In this document: positions 40,447-40,825 of the stretch, in pieces
How positions within the stretch are numbered: the stretch's first letter is position 1
How the letters are laid out: each line of letters opens with the position of its first letter
From: a virus
Strand: one strand, 5' to 3'
IMG/VR virus record: IMGVR_UViG_3300044608_000451
Location: 1 to 40,825 of that record
DNA: 40,825 nucleotides
The notes under the pieces: model-generated
The model's database searches: none
What the model was told of the DNA's origin: nothing
The model's input: only the letters and a program-made list of their open reading frames with translations
Position numbers and translations under genes: made by a program

Positions 40447-40672
40447 AATATGTACCGCCATCAATAAATGGATATGGGTTCCATTGTTCTGTTGATGAAT
40501 TATAGACAAGTACAGAGTTATTTGGTATTTCCGAAGAATCGTTAACATCATCCAAATCGGAAAGTTTCATTTTTAAATTTGCAACAGCAGAAACTACTCT
40601 GTTTGCGTTATCCGCACCAAGTCTTACTTTTATTAAATTGTCTGAATTGGTTCTTACTCTAATGTCTGACAT
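40445..40672 (-). CDS. Small putative structural protein (75 aa)
   Basis: Sequence MSDIRVRTNSDNLIKVRLG...KLSDLDDVNDSS...NNSVLVYNSSTEQWNPYPF. The 'LSDLDDV...NSVLVYN...QW' pattern is a recurrent module of cyanophage baseplate and fibre proteins, where it links beta domains. It starts six bases after the preceding gene. Probably a minor virion protein; exact role unknown. Confidence 0.75.
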   Translation of the reverse strand: MSDIRVRTNSDNLIKVRLGADNANRVVSAVANLKMKLSDLDDVNDSSEIPNNSVLVYNSSTEQWNPYPFIDGGTY

Positions 40673-40678
40673 AGTTTT

Positions 40679-40825
40679 TTATGCAGTGGTAATTCCAGCA
40701 GTAACTAATGCACTTCCTTCAACAACTCTTGTTTTTGCTGTTCCACTATCTAATAATACATCATAACAATATCTTCCTGGTTTTAAAGATGATGTAATAG
40801 TTGAACCTAAAGAAATTTTAACTCT
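40679..40825 (-). CDS. C-terminus of a putative virion structural protein (5' part outside window)
   Basis: The last 48 codons up to TAA at 40679 are open to the window edge. The sequence ITSSLKPGRYCYDVLLDSG, then TRVVEGSALVTAGIT, is a beta-sandwich end typical of cyanophage structural proteins near gp13. Start and full identity are not visible. Confidence 0.65.
   Translation of the reverse strand, partial: RVKISLGSTITSSLKPGRYCYDVLLDSGTAKTRVVEGSALVTAGITTA

Noticed and set aside
1-40825. CRISPR arrays, insertion sequences, attachment sites, photosynthesis genes
   Set aside because: No regularly spaced repeats, transposase, integrase catalytic domain or psbA/psbD-like sequence was seen on either strand.

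Overview
This 40.8 kb window is a contiguous piece of the core genome of a T4-like myovirus of the marine cyanophage type (Synechococcus/Prochlorococcus phages). The DNA is AT-rich and every protein gene and both tRNA genes lie on the minus strand, so the window reads functionally from right to left. Three features point to a cyanophage rather than an enterobacterial T4: gp23 is followed by a gp3-like tail gene and uvsY/uvsW, with no gp24; the genome carries mazG, hsp20, a prolyl-4-hydroxylase-like oxygenase and DUF3110- and DUF3310-like small genes; and gp14, gp15 and gp18 are longer than their T4 counterparts. No photosynthesis gene is present here.

Structural block (about 40.8 to 21.6 kb, in transcription order): end of an unidentified structural gene, a 75-aa protein, neck proteins gp13 and gp14, tail protein gp15, small terminase gp16, a 363-aa protein with a T4-style capsid-targeting N-terminus, a 58-aa protein, large terminase gp17, a small zinc-ribbon protein, tail sheath gp18, tail tube gp19, portal gp20, a gp67-like prohead core protein, three accessory beta-rich structural genes, prohead protease gp21, scaffold gp22, major capsid gp23, a terminator, and a gp3-like tail protein that resembles gp19. 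Exact TATAAATA elements (T4-type late promoters) precede gp18, the gp67-like gene, gp22 and the gp3-like gene.

Recombination, replication and regulation block (about 21.6 to 2.2 kb): uvsY, a GIY-YIG endonuclease, uvsW, an Sm-like small protein, late sigma factor gp55, gp47, a DUF3110-like gene, gp46, a short nucleotide-sugar dehydrogenase, a DUF3310-like gene, sliding clamp gp45, a pyrimidine-dimer-glycosylase-like gene, clamp loader gp44, a PD-(D/E)XK nuclease-like gene, a 52-aa gene, clamp loader gp62, regA and a terminator. These are followed by hsp20, a 62-aa capsid-targeted protein, a terminator fused to a promoter, two more Sm-like genes, DNA polymerase gp43, uvsX, the 2OG-oxygenase, helicase gp41, mazG, a 61-aa protein and a small metallopeptidase. 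Most neighbours overlap as ATGA or TAATG, indicating translational coupling. Early-type sigma70-like promoters are visible before gp55, the DUF3310/gp45 operon and the gp43 operon.

Left end (2.2 to 0 kb): tRNA-Ala(UGC), an HNH endonuclease, tRNA-Leu(UAG), a 307-aa unknown protein and the first 178 codons of a nucleotidyltransferase that also has a capsid-targeting N-terminus.

Most interesting: three proteins that appear to be packaged inside the head and cleaved by gp21, one of them a nucleotidyltransferase; four mobile-endonuclease-like genes placed exactly at core-gene or tRNA borders; three Sm-like paralogues; a perfect consensus sigma70 promoter firing antisense next to gp55; and late-promoter elements embedded in stop codons of upstream structural genes. 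No stretch over 300 bases lacks a gene; the largest gaps (about 100 bases) hold promoters and terminators.
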